Positions 9,410 through 17,286 of a stretch of 64,000 nt of DNA are shown here, in pieces. The position numbers were made by a program, and so were the translations under genes. The stretch's first letter is position 1. Each line of letters opens with the position of its first letter. Source of the stretch: Oxalobacteraceae bacterium OTU3CAMAD1 (lineage in GTDB: Bacteria; Pseudomonadota; Gammaproteobacteria; Burkholderiales; Burkholderiaceae_D); assembly GCA_024123915.1 (NCBI GenBank), contig CP099650.1, positions 186,001-250,000 of the forward strand, in the 5' to 3' direction. Under the pieces are notes generated by a model. The model was not told where the DNA came from. It searched no databases and was given only the letters and a program-made list of their open reading frames with translations.

Positions 9410-11551
9410 TTACTTCTCGGTCAAACCCCGACGTTCCAGCAGCGGCTCGATCTTGGCGTCGCGGCCGCGGAATTCGCGGAACATTTGCATCGCGTCCATC
9501 GTGCCGCCCTTTGACAGCAGCATCTTGCGGAAGTAATCGCCGTTCTTGCGCAGCATGCCGCCGTTTTCGTTGAACCATTCGACGGTGTCGGCGTCCAGGC
9601 GCTCGGACCACAAGTAGCCGTAGTAACCGGCCGAATAGCCGCCCGAGAACACGTGCGAGAAGTACGTGGTGCGGTAGCGCGGCGGCACCGGCGCGTAGTC
9701 GACGCCGGCGGCCTTCAACGATGCCGCTTCAAAGCCCAGCACGTCGGTCGGGATTTGCGACGCGCCCAGCTGGTGCCATTTCTGGTCCAGGATCGACGCG
9801 GCCAGGTACTCGGTGGTGCGGAAACCTTCGTTGAATTTCTTCGAAGCGATCACCTTGTCGAGCAACTCCTGCGGCATGGCGGCGCCGGTCTGGTAGTGCT
9901 TGGCGTAGTTGGCCAGCACTTCCGGCTGGGTCGACCACATCTCGTTGACCTGCGACGGGAATTCGACGAAGTCGCGGGGCACACGGGTGCCGGCGAAGCG
10001 CGGGTATTTGACGTTCGAGAACATGCCGTGCAGCGCGTGGCCGAACTCGTGGAACAAGGTGCGCAGTTCGTCGTAGGTCAGCAAGGTCGGCTCGCCGTCG
10101 TTCGGCTTAGGAATGTTGAGGTGGTTGGCCACCACCGGCTGCGTGCCCATCAGCGACGATTGCGACACGTAGGCATTCATCCAGGCGCCGCCGCGCTTGT
10201 TGCTGCGGGCGTAGAAGTCGGCGATGAAGATGGCCAGTTGCTTGCCGTCGGCGTCGATGACGTCGAACACGCGCACGTCCGGGTTGTACACCGGCAGGTC
10301 CTTGCGCTCCTTGAACGACAGGCCGTAGACCTTGTTGGCGGCGAAGAACACTCCGTTTGTCAGCACGCTGTTCAGCTCGAAGTACGGCTTGAGCTGGTTC
10401 TGGTCGAAGTTGAAGCGCTCGGCGCGCACCTTGTCGCTGTAGAACGACCAGTCGTGGGCGGCCAGCTGGAAACTATTACCATTCGCACCCTTCTCCTTGT
10501 CGATCACCTGCTGGATCTCGGCGCCCTCTTTCTTGGCGTTGGCGACGGCCGGACGGGCGAACTCGGACAGCATCTTGTTGACCGCTTCCGGATCGTGCGC
10601 GGTCTGGTCTTCCAGCGCGTACGCGGCGAAGCTTGGATAGCCCAGCAACGCGGCCTTGTCGGCGCGCAGCTTGGCCAGTTGCAGCACCACTTGCGTGTTG
10701 TCGAACTTGCCGCCGTGGCTGCCGCGCGTCAGCGACGCGGCCATCAGGCGCTCGCGCGTGGCGCGGTTGGTCAGCACGGCCAGGTTGGCCTGGCCGGAGG
10801 TATTGACGACCGGGATGGCGAATTTGCCTTCCAGGCCGCGTTTGTTGGCGACGATGGCGGCGGCGTCGATCGCCTTGTCGGTCATGCCGGCCAGTTCCTC
10901 GCGGGTGTCGACGATCAGCGCCGAGGCGTTGGCTTCCTCCAGCACGTTTTGCGCGAAGGTGGTTTGCAGCTTGGCCAGCTCGGCGTTCATGGCCTTGAGC
11001 TTGTCCTTGTCGGCGGCCGACAGCTTGGCGCCGGCACGCACGAAGTCGGTGTTGTAGCGTTCCAGCAGGTATTTCGACTCGGCGTCGAGGTTCAGCTTGT
11101 CGCGCTTGTCGTACAGCGACTTGATGCGGGCATACAGCTTGCCGTTGAGGCGGATCGCGTCGCTGTGGGCGGCCAGTTTCGGCGACAGCTCGCGCTCGAG
11201 CGCCTTGAAGGTGTCGTTGGTGTTGGCGCCGGACAGGTTGCCGAACACGCTGGAGACGCGCGACAGCAGCTGGCCCGATTTTTCCATCGCGACGATGGTG
11301 TTGTCGAAGGTGGCCGGCTTCTTGTTGTTGGCGATGGCTTCGATCTCGGCGGCCTGCTGGCGCATGCCTTCGGTGAACGCCGGCGCGTAGTCGTCGTCCT
11401 TGATCTTGTCGAACTGCGGGTAGCCGTATTGCAGCGGGCTCACCTTGGCGAACGGGTTGCTCGCCGCCAGCAGCGAGGCGGGTTGGGCGGCGTGGGCAAC
11501 GCTACAGATCGCGGCGACGCCGGCGGCAATGATCAGGTTGGTGCGATTCAT
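9410..11551 (-). CDS. Exported M3 family oligopeptidase (Dcp-like), copy 1
   Basis: 713 residues with a signal peptide (LIIAAGVAAICSVAHA, then AQPAS), so probably periplasmic. The zinc site LFHEFGHALHGMF and the downstream Glu region are intact, followed by the M3-typical FVEFPSQVNEMW and the C-terminal FSGGYSAGYYGYLWSE. Peptidyl-dipeptidases of this family remove C-terminal dipeptides from short peptides; E. coli Dcp is cytoplasmic, so the signal peptide is a notable difference. The start ATG 11551 is followed at once by the signal peptide. The gene lies directly downstream of a close paralogue, separated by a REP-like element, and most motifs are shared. Confidence 0.9.
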   Translation of the reverse strand: MNRTNLIIAAGVAAICSVAHAAQPASLLAASNPFAKVSPLQYGYPQFDKIKDDDYAPAFTEGMRQQAAEIEAIANNKKPATFDNTIVAMEKSGQLLSRVSSVFGNLSGANTNDTFKALERELSPKLAAHSDAIRLNGKLYARIKSLYDKRDKLNLDAESKYLLERYNTDFVRAGAKLSAADKDKLKAMNAELAKLQTTFAQNVLEEANASALIVDTREELAGMTDKAIDAAAIVANKRGLEGKFAIPVVNTSGQANLAVLTNRATRERLMAASLTRGSHGGKFDNTQVVLQLAKLRADKAALLGYPSFAAYALEDQTAHDPEAVNKMLSEFARPAVANAKKEGAEIQQVIDKEKGANGNSFQLAAHDWSFYSDKVRAERFNFDQNQLKPYFELNSVLTNGVFFAANKVYGLSFKERKDLPVYNPDVRVFDVIDADGKQLAIFIADFYARSNKRGGAWMNAYVSQSSLMGTQPVVANHLNIPKPNDGEPTLLTYDELRTLFHEFGHALHGMFSNVKYPRFAGTRVPRDFVEFPSQVNEMWSTQPEVLANYAKHYQTGAAMPQELLDKVIASKKFNEGFRTTEYLAASILDQKWHQLGASQIPTDVLGFEAASLKAAGVDYAPVPPRYRTTYFSHVFSGGYSAGYYGYLWSERLDADTVEWFNENGGMLRKNGDYFRKMLLSKGGTMDAMQMFREFRGRDAKIEPLLERRGLTEK

Positions 11552-11578
11552 GTTATCCCTTGGTGTATAAGTGGTTGT

Positions 11579-11648
11579 AACCCCGCACGGCGCTCAGTCG
11601 CGGGGTCGTACCCCTTGGGGTACGACCCCTCGTACGGGGTGCGGGTTT
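11579..11648. repeat. REP-like nested palindrome, copy B
   Basis: Outer arms AACCCCGCAC and GTGCGGGTT enclose an inner hairpin GGGGTCGTACCCC-TT-GGGGTACGACCCC (11602-11629). It fills most of the gap between the two M3 peptidase genes. The inner stem differs by one compensated base pair from copies A and C. Confidence 0.72.
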
Positions 11649-11659
11649 GGCTTTCTCTA

Positions 11660-13789
11660 TTACTTGCCGGTCAGGCCACGGCGCTCCAGCAGCGGCTCGA
11701 TGACAGGATCGCGGCCACGGAAATTGTGGAACAGATTCATCGCATCGTCCGTGCCGCCGCGCGACAGCAGCTTGGCGCGGAACCAGTCGCCGTTCTCGCG
11801 TTTCAGGCCGCCCTTCTCCTTGAACCATTCGACGGTGTCGGCGTCCAGCTTCTCCGACCACAGGTAGGCGTAGTAGCCGGCCGAATACCCGCCCGAGAAG
11901 CTATGCGAGAAATACGTGGTGCGGTAGCGCGGCGGCACCGGCGCGAAATCGACGCCCATGTCCTTCAGCGACTGCGCCTCGAAGCCCAGCACGTCGGTCG
12001 GGATCTGCGCCGGGGTCAGCTGGTGCCAGCGCTGGTCCAGCAGCGACGCGGCCAGGTACTCGGTGGTCATGAAACCCTGGTTGAACTTTTTCGATGCGAC
12101 CACCTTGTCCAGCAATTCCTTCGGCATCGGCGCGCCGGTCTTGTAGTGCTTGGCGTAGTTGGCCAGCACTTCCGGCCATACGGCCCACATCTCGTTCACT
12201 TGCGACGGATACTCGACGAAGTCGCGCGGCACGCTGGTGCCGGAGAAACGCGGATACTTCACGTTCGAGAACATGCCGTGCAGCGCGTGGCCGAACTCGT
12301 GGAACGCGGTCTTGACCTCGTCGTAGGTCAGCAGGGTCGGCTCGCCGGCCGGCGGCTTAGGAATGTTGAGGTGGTTGGCCACCACCGATTTGGTGCCCAG
12401 CAGCGACGATTGCGAGATGTACTCGTTCATCCACGCGCCGCCCTGCTTGTTGCCACGGGCGTACATGTCGGCCAGGAAGATGGCCAGCTGCTTGCCGTCG
12501 GCGTCGAACACGTCGAACACGCGCACGTCCGGGTTGTACACCGGCAGATCCTTGCGCTCCTTGAAGGTGATGCCGTACAGCTTGGTGGCGGCGAAGAAGA
12601 CGCCGTTGATCAGCACGTTATCCAGTTCGAAGTAAGGCTTCAGCTGGTTCTCGTCGAAGGCGAAGCGTTGCGCGCGCACCTTGTCGGTGTAGTAGGCCCA
12701 GTCGGCCGCGCCGATCTTGAAGGCACCCTTCTCGGCGTCGACCACGGCTTGCAGGTCGGCCGCTTCCTTCCTGGCGTTGGTGACGGCCGGCGGGGCCAGT
12801 TCGCCCAGCAGCTTGTTGACGGCGGCCGTATCGTGCGCGGTCTGGTCTTCCAGCGAGTAGGCGGCGTAGTTGGCGTAGCCCAGCAGGGTGGCCTTCTCGG
12901 CGCGCGCCTTGGCGATCTTCAGCACCACCTGGCGGTTGTCGAACTCGCCGCCATTGGCGCCGCGCGACAGCGACACGGCCATCAGCTTGTCGCGCACGGC
13001 GCGGCTCTTGAGCACGGCCAGCGGCGGCTGGCCGCTTGTGTTGACCAGCGCGATCAGGAACTTGCCATCCTTGCCTTTGGCCTTGGCGGCCGCGGCGGCC
13101 GCGTCGATCTCGGCGTCGCTCATGCCGGCCAGTTCCTCGCGGGTATCGACCAGCAGCGCCGACGCGTTGGTTTCCTTCAGCACGTTTTGCGTGAAGGTGG
13201 TCTGCAGGGTGGCGATGACGCCGTTGAGCGCCTTCAGTTTTTCCTTGTCGGCGGCCGACAGGTTGGCGCCGGCGCGGACGAAATCGGTGTGATAGCGTTC
13301 CAGCAGGTGCTTCGATTCGGCGTCCAGTTTCAGGTTGTCGCGCTTGTCATACAGCGCCTTGACGCGCGCGTACAGCTTGGCGTTCAGATAGATGGCGTCG
13401 CCATGGGCGGCCAGCTTGGGCGACATTTCGCTGTCGATGGCGTCGAGCTTGTCGTTGGTATTGGCACCTTGCAGGTTGGCGAAGGTGGTTTGCACGCGCG
13501 TCAGCAGCGCGCCGGATTTCTCCATCGCCACGATGGTGTTGTCGAACGTGGCCGCTTTCTTGTTGTTGGCGATGGCATCGATTTCCTTCAGTTGCAGGCG
13601 CATGCCTTCCGCGTAGGCGGGCAGGAAATGCTCATCCTTGATCTTGTCGAAGGCCGGATAGTGGAACGGCAAGGTGCTGGCGGTGGCCAACGGGTTGCCG
13701 GCCAGGGAGGCGGCCGGAGCGGCCAGAACTGTCTGGGAAAAAGCCAGGCCAAGGGCGACGGCGACAACAAGCATCTGAGGACGGGACAT
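11660..13789 (-). CDS. Exported M3 family oligopeptidase (Dcp-like), copy 2
   Basis: 709 residues, a paralogue of the next gene downstream along its whole length. A signal peptide (LVVAVALGLAFSQTVLA, then APAAS) points to the periplasm. The zinc motif is AFHEFGHALHGMF, with FVEYPSQVNEMW and FSGGYSAGYYAYLWSE behind it. Activity as a metallo-oligopeptidase or peptidyl-dipeptidase is inferred from the family. It is the promoter-proximal member of the pair: about 300 bp without genes lie upstream, and 108 bp including a REP-like palindrome separate it from copy 1. Confidence 0.9.
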   Translation of the reverse strand: MSRPQMLVVAVALGLAFSQTVLAAPAASLAGNPLATASTLPFHYPAFDKIKDEHFLPAYAEGMRLQLKEIDAIANNKKAATFDNTIVAMEKSGALLTRVQTTFANLQGANTNDKLDAIDSEMSPKLAAHGDAIYLNAKLYARVKALYDKRDNLKLDAESKHLLERYHTDFVRAGANLSAADKEKLKALNGVIATLQTTFTQNVLKETNASALLVDTREELAGMSDAEIDAAAAAAKAKGKDGKFLIALVNTSGQPPLAVLKSRAVRDKLMAVSLSRGANGGEFDNRQVVLKIAKARAEKATLLGYANYAAYSLEDQTAHDTAAVNKLLGELAPPAVTNARKEAADLQAVVDAEKGAFKIGAADWAYYTDKVRAQRFAFDENQLKPYFELDNVLINGVFFAATKLYGITFKERKDLPVYNPDVRVFDVFDADGKQLAIFLADMYARGNKQGGAWMNEYISQSSLLGTKSVVANHLNIPKPPAGEPTLLTYDEVKTAFHEFGHALHGMFSNVKYPRFSGTSVPRDFVEYPSQVNEMWAVWPEVLANYAKHYKTGAPMPKELLDKVVASKKFNQGFMTTEYLAASLLDQRWHQLTPAQIPTDVLGFEAQSLKDMGVDFAPVPPRYRTTYFSHSFSGGYSAGYYAYLWSEKLDADTVEWFKEKGGLKRENGDWFRAKLLSRGGTDDAMNLFHNFRGRDPVIEPLLERRGLTGK

Positions 13790-14098
13790 GATCTGGATCT
13801 TTCAATAAGCGCCAAGAAAAATGCCGGCGCGGCGAAGCGCGGCACGGAAGCGCAAGATCATATCAGGGTGATATACAGACAGTCACTCGCAAAAAATGGT
13901 GCACTGCACTTGATTGGAAAGCGGCGCCATTTTCCGAAGAATGCTTTGTTGAGGCGGGTTTTTTATCGTGGATGGACGTCAAGTAGCAATATCGGCCGTA
14001 GAAAAGGCGAGCCTTCTTCGACCCTCTCGCGGCAAACAATTGTTTGAATTGTTATTGTTTATATTAGTATTACGACATTCATTCTGGAGCCAGTTCCC
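13790..14098. promoter_or_regulatory. Divergent intergenic region of 309 bp
   Basis: No gene was found here. The region must hold the promoters for the minus-strand M3 gene and the plus-strand exported protein. Close to the latter is an AT-rich stretch with the perfect palindrome AACAATTGTT (14035-14044) and TATATT (14060-14065), a possible -10. No clear -35 is present, so this is a weak assignment. Confidence 0.3.
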
Positions 14099-14881
14099 AT
14101 GCCGCGTATCCTGCTTGTTGCCGCCATGCTTGCCGCCGGTGCCACCGCCGTTCCGCGCGCCGCCGACGCCGCCGTCTCCCTGGCGGCTTACAAGAAGGTG
14201 GCGCCGCCGCCAGGCCTGTACCGTCTCGACCAGGACGGCACCATGCGTATGCCCGATGTGGACGCCAGCTTCCGGCAAAAGGAGGATGGCGCCACCGGTG
14301 ACGTCAGCACCCGCAGTACCCAGGGCGGACAGAGCTACGACCGTCAATTCAAGGGCAAGGGGCCGAACACCTTCTGCGTCAAGTCCAGCGCGGGCAAGCC
14401 GGTGGCGCTCCCGCCCGAGATGGCGGCGGCGGCCTGCAAGAACCTATCGGAAAGCGCCACCGACGACACCATCGTGCTCGAGTCGCAGTGCTCGATCGGC
14501 AAGATCAAACTCACCATCCGCAAGCTGGGCAAGGACACCTGGGAATACCTGCACGAGGGCGACGTTAAGGTGCACAGTGGGGCGCCCGACATGAACGCCA
14601 TGCGCCCGATGCTGGAGATCGCGGCGAAGAACGCCGCCACGCCGGAAGAACGGGCGCAGGCCAAGAAGATGTTGAAGGAGTTGCCGCAACAGCAGGCGGC
14701 TATGCAGGCGCAACTGGACGAAACCAGGGCCGCGATGCTCAAGGAACAAGCACAAGCCACCTCGCCCGAAGAGAAAGCCGCCATCGCGCAGGCGCTGCAG
14801 GCGATGGGGCAAGGCGGTCCGCGCATGCAGACCAACAGCCGCACGCTGTGGACGCGCATCGCCAACGGCTGCGCGCCGTAG
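14099..14881 (+). CDS. Exported protein of unknown function, DUF3617-like features
   Basis: 260 residues with an N-terminal signal peptide (ILLVAAMLAAGATAVPRAADA). The first mature part contains PPPGLYRLDQDGTM and later paired cysteines (FCVKSS, AACKN, SQCSIGKI), a layout that recalls DUF3617 proteins, though I would not insist on it. The last third is a charged Ala/Glu/Gln-rich helix (RAQAKKMLKELPQQQAAMQA) ending in NGCAP, probably a coiled coil. The start has GGAG nine bases upstream. It converges on the TMEM175-like gene with 13 bp between stops. Function unknown. Confidence 0.75.
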   Translation: MPRILLVAAMLAAGATAVPRAADAAVSLAAYKKVAPPPGLYRLDQDGTMRMPDVDASFRQKEDGATGDVSTRSTQGGQSYDRQFKGKGPNTFCVKSSAGKPVALPPEMAAAACKNLSESATDDTIVLESQCSIGKIKLTIRKLGKDTWEYLHEGDVKVHSGAPDMNAMRPMLEIAAKNAATPEERAQAKKMLKELPQQQAAMQAQLDETRAAMLKEQAQATSPEEKAAIAQALQAMGQGGPRMQTNSRTLWTRIANGCAP

Positions 14882-14894
14882 GCGCGTGAGAAAC

Positions 14895-15470
14895 TTACGA
14901 GCGCATCGCCGCCTCGATGCGGCGGTCGGGCAGGAACCACAGTATCGCCACCAGCACGAGCAACGTGAACGATGCCCACACCGCGACGAATGCCAGCGGC
15001 ACTGCAAGGAAATACAGCACCATCGACGCCATGCCTTTGCGGTCCTTGCCGATGGCCTTGGCCAGCACGCGGTCCTTCGGATTGCAGGAGATCAGCATGT
15101 GCTCAAGGATGAAATAGGCCACCGAAGCCAGGAACAACGTGGCGGCGTAAAGCGCGACGGGCAGCGGCGCGAAATGGTTCTCCCCCATCCAGCCGGTGGC
15201 GAACGGGATCAACGACAGCCAGAACATCAGATGCAGGTTGGCCCACAGCACATTGCCGTTGACCACGGTCGAGGCGTGCAGCATGTGGTGGTGGTTGTTC
15301 CAATAAATGCCGACGTAGACGAAACTGAGCACATAGCTGAAAAACACCGGCACCAACGGCTCCAGCGCCGCCAGATCGGCACCATGCGGCACCTTTAGTT
15401 CCAGCACCATGATGGTGATGATGATCGCGATGACGCCATCGCTGAACGCCTCAAGCCTGCCTTTGCCCAT
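14895..15470 (-). CDS. TMEM175-family (DUF1211) membrane protein, putative K+ channel
   Basis: 191 residues starting at ATG 15470, behind GGGGAATCAC. The family signature RLEAFSDGVIAIIITIMVLE lies in the first helix, and about six hydrophobic segments follow (FFSYVLSFVYVGIYW, LMFWLSLIPFATGW, ALYAATLFLASVAYF, MVLYFLAVPLAFVAVW). Bacterial TMEM175 homologues are K+-conducting channels with the FSD motif at the filter helix; that role is transferred here from the family. An upstream in-frame start would add 25 polar residues in front of the first helix and is less likely. Confidence 0.87.
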   Translation of the reverse strand: MGKGRLEAFSDGVIAIIITIMVLELKVPHGADLAALEPLVPVFFSYVLSFVYVGIYWNNHHHMLHASTVVNGNVLWANLHLMFWLSLIPFATGWMGENHFAPLPVALYAATLFLASVAYFILEHMLISCNPKDRVLAKAIGKDRKGMASMVLYFLAVPLAFVAVWASFTLLVLVAILWFLPDRRIEAAMRS

Positions 15471-15548
15471 GTGATTCCCCGGTGTTTTTTGTGGGCTGAT
15501 TTTACAGGATGGCAGACAGCCTGGTGGCGTCCTGTCCTCCCCCATCGG

Positions 15549-15974
15549 TTAGGCTCGCATGAGCTGGCATCGAAGTCCGAAATGCGACGCTGCCTTTGCC
15601 ATGATGCGATCAAAGGTCCACAGTTCGGCTTGGTATTCCTGGACCAAGGCCAAATGCAGTGCGTCGCCCGCGCGAACGCTTGTCTGCCATCCATCCAACA
15701 TATGTGACGCCATACGATGGTCGTTGTCATCGACCGCAAGCCTGACTAACGCGGGCGCAACGACGTTCGCGAATGCATCAACTGCCTTCTTTGCTGCACG
15801 CTTTGTTATTAGCTTGCGCCGAACCTGTATGCCGAATGCCGACAGTAACTCCACCTCGGTCCAGCTACTGTAGGCGAGGGCATCACCGGGACTAGTCATC
15901 AAGCGCTCGGCAAGTTGGCTGCCGGATTCTGGGACCAGGAAAGCGATCAAGACACTGGTGTCGACATAGCGCAT
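15549..15974 (-). CDS. PIN-domain toxin (VapC-like)
   Basis: 141 residues, a complete PIN ribonuclease fold. Acidic residues expected for metal binding are visible: Asp in YVDTSVLIAF, Glu in WTEVELLSAF, Asp in RAGDALHLALV and Asp in LWTFDRIMA. VapC toxins cleave RNA, often tRNA or rRNA, and the target here is unknown. The ATG overlaps the antitoxin stop by one base (TGATG), so translation is coupled. Together with the upstream gene it forms a type II toxin-antitoxin pair. Confidence 0.9.
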   Translation of the reverse strand: MRYVDTSVLIAFLVPESGSQLAERLMTSPGDALAYSSWTEVELLSAFGIQVRRKLITKRAAKKAVDAFANVVAPALVRLAVDDNDHRMASHMLDGWQTSVRAGDALHLALVQEYQAELWTFDRIMAKAASHFGLRCQLMRA

Positions 15975-16210
15975 CAGAAACGATCCGAATCGCGCATTTT
16001 GCGAATGAATTCGGCGGCGGGCTCACCTCGATAACGAATGCCGGCCCGATGTTCGGCCAAGCTCGGAACTTGCTGGCGGGGCTGTTCGCTTTTAACGATC
16101 TTGACGACCGCTTTTCCACGCTTGGTGATCGTCACCTGCTCACCACTTTCCACTAACTCGACCAGCTTGCTAAGCTGGGCTTTCGCTTCAGCCAAAGAAA
16201 ATGTGTACAT
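15974..16210 (-). CDS. Phd/YefM-type antitoxin
   Basis: 78 residues with the Phd/YefM N-terminal DNA-binding pattern (FSLAEAKAQLSKLVELVESG, then VTITKRGKAVVKIV) and a short charged C-terminus (EFIRKMRDSDRF) that would wrap the PIN toxin. It starts at ATG 16210 behind GAGG. It should neutralise the downstream toxin and repress the operon at the palindrome just upstream. Confidence 0.9.
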   Translation of the reverse strand: MYTFSLAEAKAQLSKLVELVESGEQVTITKRGKAVVKIVKSEQPRQQVPSLAEHRAGIRYRGEPAAEFIRKMRDSDRF

Positions 16211-16219
16211 GGGAACCTC

Positions 16220-16248
16220 ATGACTATCTGGATAGTCATTTAATCATA
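16220..16248 (-). promoter_or_regulatory. Operator and -10 of the toxin-antitoxin operon
   Basis: A perfect 9-bp inverted repeat, ATGACTATC-TG-GATAGTCAT (16220-16239), lies 9 bp upstream of the antitoxin start. A TATGAT (-10 like, minus strand, 16243-16248) abuts it, so the palindrome would cover the transcription start. This fits autorepression by the antitoxin or the complex. Confidence 0.65.
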
Positions 16249-16365
16249 GCACCGGGCGAAACCGACCGCACGGCCGGCTGTGGCGTTCGGAGCTGCGTCA
16301 ATCGTGCGCTCTATCCCGCCCATGCGCAAGGGCGTAAAGTAGTGATCACTGCGGAGGAGCCCATC

Positions 16366-16668
16366 ATGAACAGCAATCACCAGTCCCAGCAGGGCCAGCC
16401 TTACATCGCCGAGCGAGTCGCCCATCTGGAGACGGCGATTGACTACCAAGGCCAGGCCACATCAGGACTGCGCGACGAAATGCGGGCCGGCTTTGTCCGT
16501 ACCGATGCCGGCTTCGTCCGTACCGACGCCGAGTTCGTTCGCGTGCACGAGCAATTGATGAAGATTCGCACCACGGACTTCCGCATTCTGTTGAGCATCT
16601 GCCTGACCACCGCCCTTGGCACGGCGGGCTTGATCGTCAAGGTCTATGGCCTGCTGCCGCCGCCTTGA
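16366..16668 (+). CDS. Small coiled-coil protein with C-terminal membrane anchor
   Basis: 100 residues from ATG 16366, behind a strong GGAGGAG. The N-terminal two thirds are charged and repetitive (GFVRTDAGFVRTDAEFVRVH, three near-identical units), likely coiled coil. The last 30 residues form one membrane helix (LLSICLTTALGTAGLIVKVY). The design, with repeats followed by a C-terminal anchor, resembles the larger gene at 39390-39953. No function is known. It lies divergent from the toxin-antitoxin pair. Confidence 0.7.
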   Translation: MNSNHQSQQGQPYIAERVAHLETAIDYQGQATSGLRDEMRAGFVRTDAGFVRTDAEFVRVHEQLMKIRTTDFRILLSICLTTALGTAGLIVKVYGLLPPP

Positions 16669-16713
16669 GCGTCGATCATTGCGCCACCGCGTGCATACCT
16701 CACCCTTTGAAAA

Positions 16714-17160
16714 CTACTGGCGAATCTCCGGCTCGACGAGTTGCGCCAGCAGCACCAGCGACTCCTGCCAACCCAGATAGCATGCCTCGGCCGGGATCAC
16801 CGCCGGTATGCCTTCCTGCACGACCTTGATCTCCACGCCGCAGAACACCTCCCGCAAGGTCACGGTCGTCTGCATCTGGCCCGGCAGGTTGGGATCGTCG
16901 AACTTGGCCGTGTAGCGCAGCAACTCGTTTGGCACCAGTTCCAGGTATTCGCCGCCGAACGAGTGGCTGTCGCCGGTGGTGAAGTTGGTGAATGACATGC
17001 TGTAGGTGCCGCCGACCTTGGCATCCATCTGGTGGACCTTGCCGATAAAGCCAAACGGCGGCAGCCATTTGGCCATGGCGTCCGGGGTCAGGAAAGCGCG
17101 GTAAACCCGGTCCGGCGTGGACTTGAGGACGCGATGCAGTTGCACGGTATTGGTGGTCAT
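16714..17160 (-). CDS. SRPBCC / AHSA1-type protein
   Basis: 148 residues starting at ATG 17160 behind CAGGAGAATCG. The START-like fold is recognisable from VQLHRVLKSTPDRVYRAFLT, MAKWLPPFGFIGKV and GGEYLELVPNELLRYTAKFD, ending in LGWQESLVLLAQLV. Members bind small hydrophobic ligands or act as Hsp90-activator-like proteins; no substrate can be named. A longer in-frame start at 17217 lacks an RBS. Confidence 0.88.
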   Translation of the reverse strand: MTTNTVQLHRVLKSTPDRVYRAFLTPDAMAKWLPPFGFIGKVHQMDAKVGGTYSMSFTNFTTGDSHSFGGEYLELVPNELLRYTAKFDDPNLPGQMQTTVTLREVFCGVEIKVVQEGIPAVIPAEACYLGWQESLVLLAQLVEPEIRQ

Positions 17161-17219
17161 AATCGATTCTCCTGAAAGAAGTAGAGGACAGCCCTCAGAT
17201 GATACGACGAACGCCAAGC

Positions 17220-17252
17220 GGCCGATTCGACATCGGCCCGCATTTTTTTTTA
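17220..17252 (+). terminator. Plus-strand intrinsic terminator without an annotated plus-strand gene
   Basis: A perfect 7-bp stem GGCCGAT / ATCGGCC with a 5-nt loop, followed by CGCA and nine T on the plus strand. Both flanking genes are on the minus strand, so no known transcript ends here. On the minus strand it has no T tract. Confidence 0.65.
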
Positions 17253-17286
17253 ACTATCGTGGCGCAGCTGCTGCAGCCTGGCCCGA

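Noticed and set aside
9653..14047. A 1,464-codon open frame on the plus strand across both M3 peptidase genes
   Set aside because: It is antisense to two genes with clear motifs and signal peptides, and its Arg/His/Val-rich composition is typical of a GC-rich shadow frame.
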